DNA from: Aquimarina acroporae
GTDB taxonomy: Bacteria > Bacteroidota > Bacteroidia > Flavobacteriales > Flavobacteriaceae
DNA length: 64,000 nt
NCBI RefSeq assembly: GCF_023195925.1
Contig: NZ_JALPRE010000003.1
Span: 771,356 to 835,355, forward strand
Direction: 5' to 3'
Part shown: piece by piece, positions 1 to 8,232 of the stretch
Position numbering within the stretch: the first letter of the stretch is position 1
How the letters are laid out: each line of letters opens with the position of its first letter
Program-made: the position numbers and the translations under genes
Notes under the pieces: model-generated
The model's input: the letters and a program-made list of their open reading frames with translations, nothing else
What the model was told of the DNA's origin: nothing
The model's database searches: none

Positions 1-63
1 CCAAAAGGAGACTGGTTTTTATGGTGAGGCTGAACACTAAGTGGTTAACAAATAATAGGCTAA

Positions 64-543
64 TTACTCCTCTGAATCGTTGGTTAGTTTGCTGTTTTTA
101 CCAAAAAGAACTTTCATTTCTTGATGTACTTTTTCTGCATTGGGTTCATTCTCACCTGCCAGGTATCGAACCATGCGGTAAAAACTAAGTGCATTAGAGT
201 AATTGTCATAATCAAGTAGCATCTTAGTGTCAATAAGCTGTTGAGCAAGTTCTTTTAGTTTTCCGACATGAGTATCGATTTGTGTTCGAGTATGATAATC
301 TCTGTCAAATTCTTCTTTATCCAGAAAGTTAGGTATCCAATGAGGATATTCTTCCATATACTTTTTGGCTCGATCAATAATAAGTTTGTTTTGATTAGCC
401 ATGCGTCCGTATTGTTTTCGTTGTTCTGTAGAGAGGCTAATGGTTTTACCTGTTAAAACACTATTAATTGTATGTATTCCGTGACTGAGCTGATGCAATT
501 CGTGGTCAGAAAAGGTAATTGGTATTAAATTTTCTAGAGCCAT
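64..543 (-). CDS. Conserved hypothetical protein, paralogue of the gene at 27751-28227
   Basis: A 159-residue soluble protein with no signal peptide or membrane segment; mostly charged and helical, with a conserved core reading K-EEFD around residue 77 and LSFYRM-R-LAGENEP near residues 119-132. It is clearly homologous over its whole length to the 158-residue product at 27751-28227, including the N-terminal MALENLI and the PHWIP/PQWIP motif. I do not recognise a named family. The ATG start matches the paralogue exactly. It is divergent from the MutS-like gene across a 269-bp spacer. Function unknown; two copies in one 28-kb stretch suggest a lineage-specific family. Confidence 0.85.
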   Translation of the reverse strand: MALENLIPITFSDHELHQLSHGIHTINSVLTGKTISLSTEQRKQYGRMANQNKLIIDRAKKYMEEYPHWIPNFLDKEEFDRDYHTRTQIDTHVGKLKELAQQLIDTKMLLDYDNYSNALSFYRMVRYLAGENEPNAEKVHQEMKVLFGKNSKLTNDSEE

Positions 544-610
544 TTGTGTGATTGTTAAGATTTATTAGTAATGTGAGTTACAAACCTAGTTTAAAACAGC
601 ATACCACGCC

Positions 611-650
611 ATCGGGAATATCCCCCTTTTTATATGGGGATATTTCGGGA
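611..650. other. Hairpin in the divergent spacer 544-812
   Basis: The spacer holds ATATCCCC and GGGGATAT around an 8-base loop (about 618-643), and a second weaker GGGG/CCCC pairing follows at about 656-676. It could be a structured leader or a regulatory site for the divergent genes. Nothing else recognisable is seen in this spacer. Confidence 0.4.
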
Positions 651-812
651 ATAGATAGGGGGAAGTATACCCCATAATGAGATTATAAGTACTTCTTACC
701 TTATGAATACCAATAATATGGCGGGTTCTGAAGTAAAGAAATATAGATAAGCGTTTTGATCCTATACTTTTAGCGTGCAACTAAGAATAGCGAATACAGT
801 CTATATGTATTG

Positions 813-2072
813 ATGAATAACATACAAGATTTACATATAGAAAAAGAAATACTTCCTTTGTTTGATCATACGTTGAACAATTTTTCGAGAAGTAAGTTAC
901 TAGAGTTGTTATATGCGCCTCTAAAGAGTAAAAGTGACATTAAACATCGACAAGGCATCCTTCGGGGTTTTACCGCGAATAGAGGTATATTGAGTACATA
1001 TTCTTATTCGGTTTCCTATCTCATAGAAGTACATGAATTTCTTACCAATTATGATATAAGTGATCTATCTCAAAGAAAGTTTGCCTATAGGTTTTTAACT
1101 TCAAAAAAGATAAAAGTAGAACATCGATCCAGACTTTCTCAAATGATATTGCTTTTTCATCGTTTATATAGCTTTTGTTTTTCCAGATTGAGTTTACAGG
1201 CTTTTCCGAATGAATATGCCAATATACTTCGGGAAATAATAGATTTCTTTGCCGTATTTAATTTAGCACATTATGAAGAACTAATACGAGAATATAAGTT
1301 TGGAGATACCGAGGTTATCGAATTATGTTCCAAAATCGAAGAGCTTCAAGCAAAAGGTAAAATCTTTCAATTCTGGGAACATTTGTTTTGTTTTGAAGCA
1401 TTTGATTCGATAAGTCAAACCATTGCACATAGAAAATTTACATATCCTGAGTTTGGGGATCATATAGAACTAAAAGGTCTTTATCATCCTTTATTGACTC
1501 ACCCTATAAAGAATGATTTTAAAACCTTAAGTAATGTGGTAGTATTGAACGGAGCCAATATGTCGGGTAAATCTACTTTTTTAAAAGCTATTGGACTGTC
1601 GATCTACTTCGGCCACCTAGGAATAGGAGTACCAGCATCGTATGCGAGAATTCCCTTTTTCTCTAATTTTTCTATAGGGATCAACCACCGAGACGATATG
1701 CTTAATGGTTATAGTCATTTTATGACCGAAGTACAACACCTTAAAAATGTGGTGCTAACATCAAATACAGAAAGTTGCTTCGCAATTTTTGATGAACTTT
1801 TTAGTGGAACCAATATAGAAGATGCATTAGAAATCTGTAACATCACCATAAAAGGATTGACAAAATACAAAGACTCTTTGTTTTTTATTTCGACTCATAT
1901 CCAACAGCTAAAAGAAATAGACATCGATGGAGTTTCATCGTTTTATATAGATTGCGAGCTTATTAATAACACACCTACCTTTACTTATGTTTTAAAAGAA
2001 GGTTGGTCTGATGTAAAAATTGGTAGCATATTATTTGAAAAGGAAGGATTAAAAGAGTTGTTATCCATATAA
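813..2072 (+). CDS. Short MutS-like ATPase (MutS core/domain V only)
   Basis: A 419-residue P-loop ATPase of the MutS superfamily. Visible are part of the lever/clamp region (about 20-220), Walker A GANMSGKST (about 247-255) with the MutS-type tail leading into GVPA, and Walker B FAIFDELFSGT (about 323-333) followed by a conserved STH segment. The N-terminal mismatch-recognition and connector domains of true MutS (about 850 residues) are absent, and there is no C-terminal Smr nuclease as in MutS2. It belongs with the truncated MutS-related proteins common in Bacteroidota, whose job is not settled. ATG 813 is preferred over the adjacent TTG at 810. The ATPase assignment is firm; a role in mismatch repair is doubtful. 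Confidence 0.88.
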   Translation: MNNIQDLHIEKEILPLFDHTLNNFSRSKLLELLYAPLKSKSDIKHRQGILRGFTANRGILSTYSYSVSYLIEVHEFLTNYDISDLSQRKFAYRFLTSKKIKVEHRSRLSQMILLFHRLYSFCFSRLSLQAFPNEYANILREIIDFFAVFNLAHYEELIREYKFGDTEVIELCSKIEELQAKGKIFQFWEHLFCFEAFDSISQTIAHRKFTYPEFGDHIELKGLYHPLLTHPIKNDFKTLSNVVVLNGANMSGKSTFLKAIGLSIYFGHLGIGVPASYARIPFFSNFSIGINHRDDMLNGYSHFMTEVQHLKNVVLTSNTESCFAIFDELFSGTNIEDALEICNITIKGLTKYKDSLFFISTHIQQLKEIDIDGVSSFYIDCELINNTPTFTYVLKEGWSDVKIGSILFEKEGLKELLSI

Positions 2073-2098
2073 GGCGTAAGAAACAGTAACTGGTTGTA

Positions 2099-2755
2099 TT
2101 ATGGCTTTGGGAATTTTTTGAGTCCATATTTGTACACATATCCGGCAAAACCCAATATAAGAAGCACCGCAAAAGCAGAAGGTAGGTATTGACTATGAGG
2201 TTGATATTTTTCGAATACGGTACCTATAAATGCTGAAAGGAGACCACCAAAGGCACTGGTCATTTTATAAATATGCTCATAAATCCAGATACGGTGTTTC
2301 TTGTATGTTCTTTTGGGGATTAGATATCTTAAAAGATCGTAAGAAATTATAAATAGTAGTGCGCCAACCGTGCTGTAAATCACAATCGGGGACCAGATCA
2401 TACCTATAGATTTGAAATAATACAGAAAGTATAAAAGAACCAACAGGCTAACTATAGCTACCAAAATATCGATACTCTTGGGTGTATTTATCTTCAGTTG
2501 GAGTATTCTATATCCTGAAAAAGCAACATACCCGCTTAGTACTGTGATTACCAATAAAAATGTATTTCTTCCAAAAACGAAAACCCCAATCAAGCCTGTT
2601 AAAATTACCACAGACATGAATCCTAAAAAGTACTTTCCGCTGGTATTATGTAATTTACCTCCTTTTGTGGTTGCCAAAGCAATGACTCCTAGTAATAATG
2701 CAAGTGAACCTGTTATAATATGAAGTAGAATATTTGATTGATGTGCGATGTCCAT
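2099..2755 (-). CDS. DUF2306-type multi-pass membrane protein
   Basis: A 218-residue integral membrane protein with about seven hydrophobic segments. The N-terminus (MDIAHQSNILLHIITGSLAL) has the His-rich first helix and the following GKLH-SGK motif typical of predicted membrane proteins of the DUF2306 type. It converges with the MutS-like gene (26 bp apart). No biochemical role is known for the family. The ATG is preceded by a 176-bp spacer that separates it from the LytTR regulator, so it probably has its own promoter. Confidence 0.75.
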   Translation of the reverse strand: MDIAHQSNILLHIITGSLALLLGVIALATTKGGKLHNTSGKYFLGFMSVVILTGLIGVFVFGRNTFLLVITVLSGYVAFSGYRILQLKINTPKSIDILVAIVSLLVLLYFLYYFKSIGMIWSPIVIYSTVGALLFIISYDLLRYLIPKRTYKKHRIWIYEHIYKMTSAFGGLLSAFIGTVFEKYQPHSQYLPSAFAVLLILGFAGYVYKYGLKKFPKP

Positions 2756-2931
2756 ATCTAGAAATTATTTGTGATTACGATTGATTATGCAATAAACCCC
2801 GTCACAAATAACTGAAATGCAATGGGTTGTAGAAGTCTAAAAGGACGAATGATCGATATTAAGGCTGAATGATACTATACAATGGATGAGTGAATATCAG
2901 AAGAGTATACAATTTCTTTTTATTGATGCAA

Positions 2932-3741
2932 TTATTCAATTTTAATGAGCTTGCGAATGGTCATAACATACCCTTTACTGCTTATTATGGATGCTAACCC
3001 ATTGCCAAACTCAATGACATACCTACTATTTAGATGTGGTTTTATTCTTTTGATATGGTTTTCGTTGATAATGTATTTTCTATGCACTCTCGAAAATTTA
3101 TGGTGCAATCGTCTCTCCAGAAAAAGTAAAGAGTAATCACATAATCTCTTTTCTCCGGTGATGCTATGCACAAAAGAGTAATTACCATAGGCTTCAAAAT
3201 AAGCAACATCGGTAATGGCAATTATTAGAATATTTTCTCCTTGTTTTACAGGGATATTGGTAAGAGTTTCAGAACTGTCTAAAGGTGATGAGCTATCATT
3301 TTCCTCATGTGCTGTGTTACTTTTGGTTTTTGGAAAAAAATTATAGAAAAAACTAAAACCTAGAATAAGTGATATGATTCCGTTAAACAAATACATTTTA
3401 CCCGAAGAGAACAGTGCAAAGGGTTGACTTTTAAAAATTAAGGATCGAATAAGGTGTTCTATTTCCGTAGCCAATATACCTACAATAAAGAAAAGTAAAC
3501 TTAACAGTAGATATAGTTTTCTTTTTGAGGTTATATGAGACAAAAACCAGGTCTTATTTACCCCAATAACAACCAGAGTATAGCCAATTATAAAACTGGT
3601 GGCTAATGCTTGAATGCCCCACTGAATCCAGTTTAATGTGTCGTTCATGATATAGTTTGCCGTGCCTATCCCTAAACCCACAAGTAGTATTTGTGGTAAG
3701 AATCGGTTTGCAGGTTTAACATGAAACGATGTGCTATTCAT
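2932..3741 (-). CDS. Membrane-anchored LytTR-family transcriptional regulator
   Basis: A 269-residue protein with four predicted membrane helices in residues 15-135, a linker rich in Ser/Asp/Glu (about 140-165) and a C-terminal LytTR DNA-binding domain (about 170-268). The domain shows the motifs ITDVAYFEAYGNYSFVH, a Leu-rich LLFLERRL and F-RVHRKYIIN. Such membrane-LytTR proteins are thought to sense a signal in the membrane and bind DNA directly without a receiver domain. It stands alone, between DUF2306 and the phospho-lyase fusion; its targets are unknown. Confidence 0.85.
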   Translation of the reverse strand: MNSTSFHVKPANRFLPQILLVGLGIGTANYIMNDTLNWIQWGIQALATSFIIGYTLVVIGVNKTWFLSHITSKRKLYLLLSLLFFIVGILATEIEHLIRSLIFKSQPFALFSSGKMYLFNGIISLILGFSFFYNFFPKTKSNTAHEENDSSSPLDSSETLTNIPVKQGENILIIAITDVAYFEAYGNYSFVHSITGEKRLCDYSLLFLERRLHHKFSRVHRKYIINENHIKRIKPHLNSRYVIEFGNGLASIISSKGYVMTIRKLIKIE

Positions 3742-3784
3742 AAGGGATTATCTACGTTGTCTTTTGGCTTTACTATTTCGATTA

Positions 3785-6025
3785 TCACATATATGTTAAG
3801 GTAGCCAGTTGTATAGCTTCTTCTATATGGGTTAAAAAATGTGCTACATTCTTCAAATCGAAACACAAAGGAGGTTTAATTTTAATTACGTTGTGATAGG
3901 GCCCATCGGTACCTACCAGAATAAAACGTTTTTTTAAATCCTCTTTAATAAAATTTGCAATTTCCTCACTTTGCTTTCCTTGCTTATCTATAAATTCTAC
4001 GCCAAGAAAAAGACCTTCTCCTCGCACATCAGCCAAACAGTCAAACTGTTTTTGTAAATCGATTAAACCATTTTTTAAAGCATCTCCAACTCGTGCGGCG
4101 TTTTTAGGTAAGTCTTCTTCTTTTATGATATTTAGTAGCTCTAGTGCTACAGCACAGGACACAGGATTACCACCAAATGACGTAAAGAACTCCATTCCAT
4201 TAGCAAACGTATCAGCAATGTTTTGGGTAGTGACTACCGCTGCTATAGGATGCCCATTTCCCATAGGTTTACCCAATATGATAATATCAGGTACAATGTC
4301 ATGCATTTCGAATCCCCAAAAATGGTTGCCTAATCGACCAAAACCTGTTTGCACTTCATCTACGATAAGCAGTATATCATGCTGCTCCAAAAACGGTTTT
4401 AGTATTTTTAGGTAGTCTTCTGCCAAAGGAACCTGACCCCCACAACCCGATATAGGTTCTGCTATGAGTGCAGAAGGAGTATTTCCTTTATCGATCTCTT
4501 TTTTTAAGATATCAATAGCCTCTTCAGCATATTCTTTTCCTGTTTTTGAGAGAGCATTATGGCTATTGGGTAAGGGTAAAGTGATAATGCCGTCTGGTTT
4601 ACCGTCACCTCCTTTGCCGTTGTGCTTATAATCACTAACAGAGATACCCAAAAGAGTATTACCATGATAGCCGTTTTGTAAAATGGCAACGGTACTTCGT
4701 TTTGTATGGGTTTGCGCCATTCTTATGGCTAAATCAGACGCTGCACTACCAGAATTGACATAAAATATTTTTTGTAATGCGTTTGGTAGTGTTTTGGTGA
4801 TCTCTTTGGCATAGTCGGCCAATTGGGGATATAAATACCGGGTATTGGTATTAAGACTTCTCACCTGTTTGGTAATGACTTTTGATAGGTTTGGGTGGCA
4901 ATGCCCCACATGAGGGATATTATTATAGGCATCTAAATAGGTGTTCCCAAGATGATCATACATATATTGAAATGCCCCTCCTGTCATATAAATGGGCTCG
5001 TTATAACTAGTGCCCAGTGATTTCCCAGTAAACTTTTTTCGATCTGTTTGTAATGATCCTATATCAAGTGTCTCTTTTTCAAGTTGAAGAGATTCCAAAA
5101 AGAAACTGTTGATCCAAATAGGGTTAATCGACAACCACTTATGCAATAACCTCCAAGCGGGTCTCTCGCTTACCAGAACATATTCTGTATCTTCTCCTTC
5201 GGCTTTTTTCTTTGCCGAATTACAAACAGAGACACATAACCTTGAGGGGATAAGGAGATACAATAATTCTATTTCTTCCTTTTTTAAAGGCAGGATCTTG
5301 TGGTATCCTTGTAAAAATGCTCTTGCTTTTTCAAAAGGATCACTTTCATTGGCTAGCATGATATAGGTTAGGGCAATAGCTACCTCATAAATAAGCGGAC
5401 TATAAGTAATGTCGCCAAAATCTATAATTCCGGTTACGGTATTGTCTTTTACAAAAATGTTGTTGTCATTCAGGTCAGAATGAATAATACCATGCCGTAA
5501 TTTTCTTTGTTTAGGAACAACTAGCTGTTCAAATAGATCTAAATAATAGTTGACTACTTTTCGATCTTCGGGTTGCTCTATATATGAAACTTTTTCGGCA
5601 TTGAGCAAGGTATGTTTCATATCCCAGAATAGTTCTCTTGCTCTTATAATGCTGCTTTCTATCGATTGTAGATGGGTATTCATTAACCCTACTGCCGAAC
5701 CAAAATTTTCTAACAAGTTGGTAGTTTGTTCTACCGAAGACATGAGTTTACCATCTATAAATGCTAATAGTCTCGAAAATGAACCGTCTTTGTAGGTGTG
5801 TATCTTCTCTATGCATGATGGTAATTGAAAGGGTAGCTTTTGCTGTAATAACAATTGTAAAACTCTTTCTTCCTCATCAATGAGCTCAAATTCATTAGGT
5901 TCTAGATAGTGTTTAAGCACATAGTTTTTGCCCTCACTCTTAATTCGGAAATTGGTGCTGGCATAACCATCAAGTTTTTCGGTTTCTTGAGGGTGTATAC
6001 TGTAGGGTTCTAGCAGTTCTTTCAT
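3785..6025 (-). CDS. APH-type kinase fused to class III PLP enzyme (hydroxylysine kinase/phospho-lyase-like)
   Basis: A 746-residue two-domain enzyme. Residues 1-300 are an aminoglycoside-phosphotransferase-fold kinase with the catalytic motif HSDLNDNN (about 182-190) and the metal motif IIDFGD (about 200). Residues 325-746 are a class III aminotransferase-fold PLP enzyme with DEVQTGFGRLG and the PLP lysine in LGKPMGNGHP (about 585). GKPMGNGHP is the signature of the AGXT2L group, whose animal members are phospholyases acting on phosphoethanolamine or 5-phosphohydroxylysine; animal hydroxylysine kinase is an APH-fold protein. A fusion of the two suggests phosphorylation then elimination of phosphate on one substrate, probably hydroxylysine or ethanolamine. 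Larger bacterial relatives carry an extra peptidase domain, which is missing here. Preceded by a promoter with a palindromic operator (6099-6130). Confidence 0.87.
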   Translation of the reverse strand: MKELLEPYSIHPQETEKLDGYASTNFRIKSEGKNYVLKHYLEPNEFELIDEEERVLQLLLQQKLPFQLPSCIEKIHTYKDGSFSRLLAFIDGKLMSSVEQTTNLLENFGSAVGLMNTHLQSIESSIIRARELFWDMKHTLLNAEKVSYIEQPEDRKVVNYYLDLFEQLVVPKQRKLRHGIIHSDLNDNNIFVKDNTVTGIIDFGDITYSPLIYEVAIALTYIMLANESDPFEKARAFLQGYHKILPLKKEEIELLYLLIPSRLCVSVCNSAKKKAEGEDTEYVLVSERPAWRLLHKWLSINPIWINSFFLESLQLEKETLDIGSLQTDRKKFTGKSLGTSYNEPIYMTGGAFQYMYDHLGNTYLDAYNNIPHVGHCHPNLSKVITKQVRSLNTNTRYLYPQLADYAKEITKTLPNALQKIFYVNSGSAASDLAIRMAQTHTKRSTVAILQNGYHGNTLLGISVSDYKHNGKGGDGKPDGIITLPLPNSHNALSKTGKEYAEEAIDILKKEIDKGNTPSALIAEPISGCGGQVPLAEDYLKILKPFLEQHDILLIVDEVQTGFGRLGNHFWGFEMHDIVPDIIILGKPMGNGHPIAAVVTTQNIADTFANGMEFFTSFGGNPVSCAVALELLNIIKEEDLPKNAARVGDALKNGLIDLQKQFDCLADVRGEGLFLGVEFIDKQGKQSEEIANFIKEDLKKRFILVGTDGPYHNVIKIKPPLCFDLKNVAHFLTHIEEAIQLATLTYM

Positions 6026-6098
6026 TGAGCAATTATTCGAATGAATTACAAGATCTCATACAAGAAACATATCGCTATGTTTCGAATTGATTATGAGT

Positions 6099-6130
6099 CA
6101 AATATAAATATTTTACCAGTATCATACTGG
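6099..6130 (-). promoter_or_regulatory. Promoter -7 box with perfect 15-bp palindrome (operator candidate)
   Basis: Read on the minus strand, TATATTTG (6099-6106) fits the Bacteroidota -7 element TAnnTTTG exactly. Ten bases upstream lies CCAGTAT-G-ATACTGG (6116-6130), a perfect 7+1+7 palindrome between the -7 box and an upstream TTG. That is a classic operator position for control of the kinase/phospho-lyase gene that starts about 70 bp downstream. The regulator is unknown and no regulator gene adjoins. Confidence 0.6.
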
Positions 6131-6228
6131 CAATTTAAATTTTATATTTTCCGATTCAAATACATCGTATTCAACTATTGAGTTTGGTAGGTGTACCCTA
6201 TGTTTTTTGGTATTTCTATTGCAGGAAG

Positions 6229-7161
6229 TTATTTTGTAAACAAAAATTCAAGAGGAACATTGAGCCTTTTCTTCCAGGCATTTTCACTGTGGTTTTCTCC
6301 AGGAAAAAACTGAGTCATCCAACTGTCTTTGGTGTATCCTTTTTGCGCCATGAGATGATCTACTTTTTTCTGAATTTCAGGATAAAGGCTGTCCAGCGTG
6401 GCATCACCACAATCGAAATAGATTTTATGCTCCTCTGGGTTTGGGAGATTATCTTGTAAATAGCTTAAAAATGCATCTGGAATAGGATTGTTTTCGAGTG
6501 TAAATATTCCCGGCCAATGCGTCGATAAGCAAGCAGCCCCTTTAAATATATTGGGGTACTCGCATATAGCATACATCGAGATTAAACCTCCCATACTGCT
6601 GCCGGCTACAAATGTATTTTCCTTATCGGTATGAACCGAGTATTTTTTATCGATATAGGGTTTTAACTCTTCAACAATGAATTTTAAATACTTATCAGAT
6701 TGTGGACTAAATCTCTCCGAAATTGGAATAGATGCTTTTTTTAACTGTGCAGTAGCTGCGTCTTTTTCACTGTCTGATAGTGATTCAAATACCTTTTGCG
6801 GAAAATAGTCTGCATGTCTTGTGGCTCCGCCATTAAAAATACCCACTACAATAAATTCTTTGGTTTTTCCAGAGGTAAATAGGGCAGAAGCTACATCATC
6901 TACATCCCATGCCTGTTTGTTCCAGGAGTTCTCAGGGTCATACAACATTTGCCCATCATGCATATACAAAACAGGATACTTTTTTGTTTCCGTATAGCCT
7001 TCTGGAGTCCAAATATCTATATTTCTTGAGGTGATATACTTCGAATCGAAGTTTTCAATACGGTCAACTTTTCCGCTCACTACTTTTGGGAGCGGGTTGT
7101 TTTGTGCTTTCACGGTAAGTATAAGAAGTAAGATTGTGGTGGTGGTTATAAGTTTTTTCAT
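6229..7161 (-). CDS. Secreted esterase, alpha/beta hydrolase (esterase D/enterochelin-esterase-like)
   Basis: A 310-residue protein with a signal peptide (residues 1-19, ending VKAQ). The fold is an alpha/beta hydrolase of the PF00756 type: YMHDGQ oxyanion region (about 66-71), nucleophile Ser189 in GSSMGG, an acidic segment CGDATLD and a C-terminal GENH histidine near residue 294. Related proteins hydrolyse esters of siderophores, carbohydrates or S-formylglutathione; the substrate here is unknown. It lies only 9 bp downstream of the beta-lactamase gene, so the two are very probably co-transcribed. Confidence 0.85.
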   Translation of the reverse strand: MKKLITTTTILLLILTVKAQNNPLPKVVSGKVDRIENFDSKYITSRNIDIWTPEGYTETKKYPVLYMHDGQMLYDPENSWNKQAWDVDDVASALFTSGKTKEFIVVGIFNGGATRHADYFPQKVFESLSDSEKDAATAQLKKASIPISERFSPQSDKYLKFIVEELKPYIDKKYSVHTDKENTFVAGSSMGGLISMYAICEYPNIFKGAACLSTHWPGIFTLENNPIPDAFLSYLQDNLPNPEEHKIYFDCGDATLDSLYPEIQKKVDHLMAQKGYTKDSWMTQFFPGENHSENAWKKRLNVPLEFLFTK

Positions 7162-7170
7162 TGGTTTGGT

Positions 7171-8073
7171 TTATTTATGTATAAAGTAATCCCAGGCTAC
7201 TTTTGCAATATCGGCTATTATTTTTTCATTGACTTCAAAACTCTCAGAAGATGCTGTAACAAAAACGCTAATGGTAAAGTAATTTCCGTTAGGTAGAAAA
7301 ACAATACCGATGTTATTTACTGCAGCGGTTATTCCTGTTTTTTTATGTTTTCCAGACCATCCGGTTTTATGTGCGACTACTGTTTTCTCTGGTAATTGCC
7401 CTTTTAATCGCTTCTTTCCGGTTTTGGTGCCTTTCATTACATTCCATATAAAATCATAGCTTTTCTGCGAGAGTAACCCCTCTTTGTTTTCATAAAACGT
7501 ATCGAGAATTCTATTTGCTTCTTTTGGAGTGGTCCAATTCAAAAACTGTTTGTCCCAATTATTCTGCATGGTCTCTTCGTTTATTTTAACCTCAAAATCT
7601 TTAAAACCAAGCTTAGAAAAATAGTTCTCTACATCTACAGGTTCCCCCAGAAGTTTTAATAGCACGTCGCAACCTACATTATCACTTAAAGCGACGGTAT
7701 ATTCTATAATTTCTGCTAAAGTGAGTGTAGTTCCCTCGGGATACTTTTTTTGTATAGGGCTCCACAAGCCTGGCAATAAATCACTTTTCTTAATTTCGAT
7801 GTTTTGGTCGAGAGCAAAATTGCCTTTATCTACTTCAGATAATATCGCTAGCGCAATAGGAAATTTAAACACACTTTGCATTGGGAAATGTCTTTGACCA
7901 TTAATCGTTAGGGTGTCATTCGCCTCGGTTCCATTTATGGCAACACCAACCACCACATCTTTTTGTTGGATAATATTCTCAATTTTTTGTCTTAAAGGTT
8001 CCATCTTTTGAGTGAATCCTTGTGTAACCAAAAGTAAGGTGATTAAGAATACAAGAGGTGTTTTGTGTGCCAT
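7171..8073 (-). CDS. bla: Class A beta-lactamase (subclass A2, VEB/PER/CfxA-like)
   Basis: A 300-residue periplasmic serine beta-lactamase with signal peptide (1-21). All catalytic motifs are present and happen to fall at standard Ambler positions: Ser67-V-F-K70, S130-D-N132, Glu166 in NEETM, and K236-T-G. The omega-loop sequence NEETMQNN and the following NWTTPKEA resemble subclass A2 enzymes of Bacteroidota, many of which hydrolyse cephalosporins. No mobile element adjoins it, so it looks chromosomal. First gene of a two-gene operon with the esterase at 6229-7161. Confidence 0.92.
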   Translation of the reverse strand: MAHKTPLVFLITLLLVTQGFTQKMEPLRQKIENIIQQKDVVVGVAINGTEANDTLTINGQRHFPMQSVFKFPIALAILSEVDKGNFALDQNIEIKKSDLLPGLWSPIQKKYPEGTTLTLAEIIEYTVALSDNVGCDVLLKLLGEPVDVENYFSKLGFKDFEVKINEETMQNNWDKQFLNWTTPKEANRILDTFYENKEGLLSQKSYDFIWNVMKGTKTGKKRLKGQLPEKTVVAHKTGWSGKHKKTGITAAVNNIGIVFLPNGNYFTISVFVTASSESFEVNEKIIADIAKVAWDYFIHK

Positions 8074-8232
8074 AATGTTGGGTTGTTTTTTTGGATAGAT
8101 TACTATTTAAATTGAATTTGGAAGTTATACTTTCAAATGTATAAGACTAGCCTTGAATACTGTGTTAATGGTGAGTTAATTGTATTTTACAAGTATGTTC
8201 AGGAATATAGATGATCTTTTTACTCCCATTTT

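Noticed and set aside
586..780. 64-codon minus-strand frame in the divergent spacer
   Set aside because: It covers a hairpin region and lacks any recognisable features.
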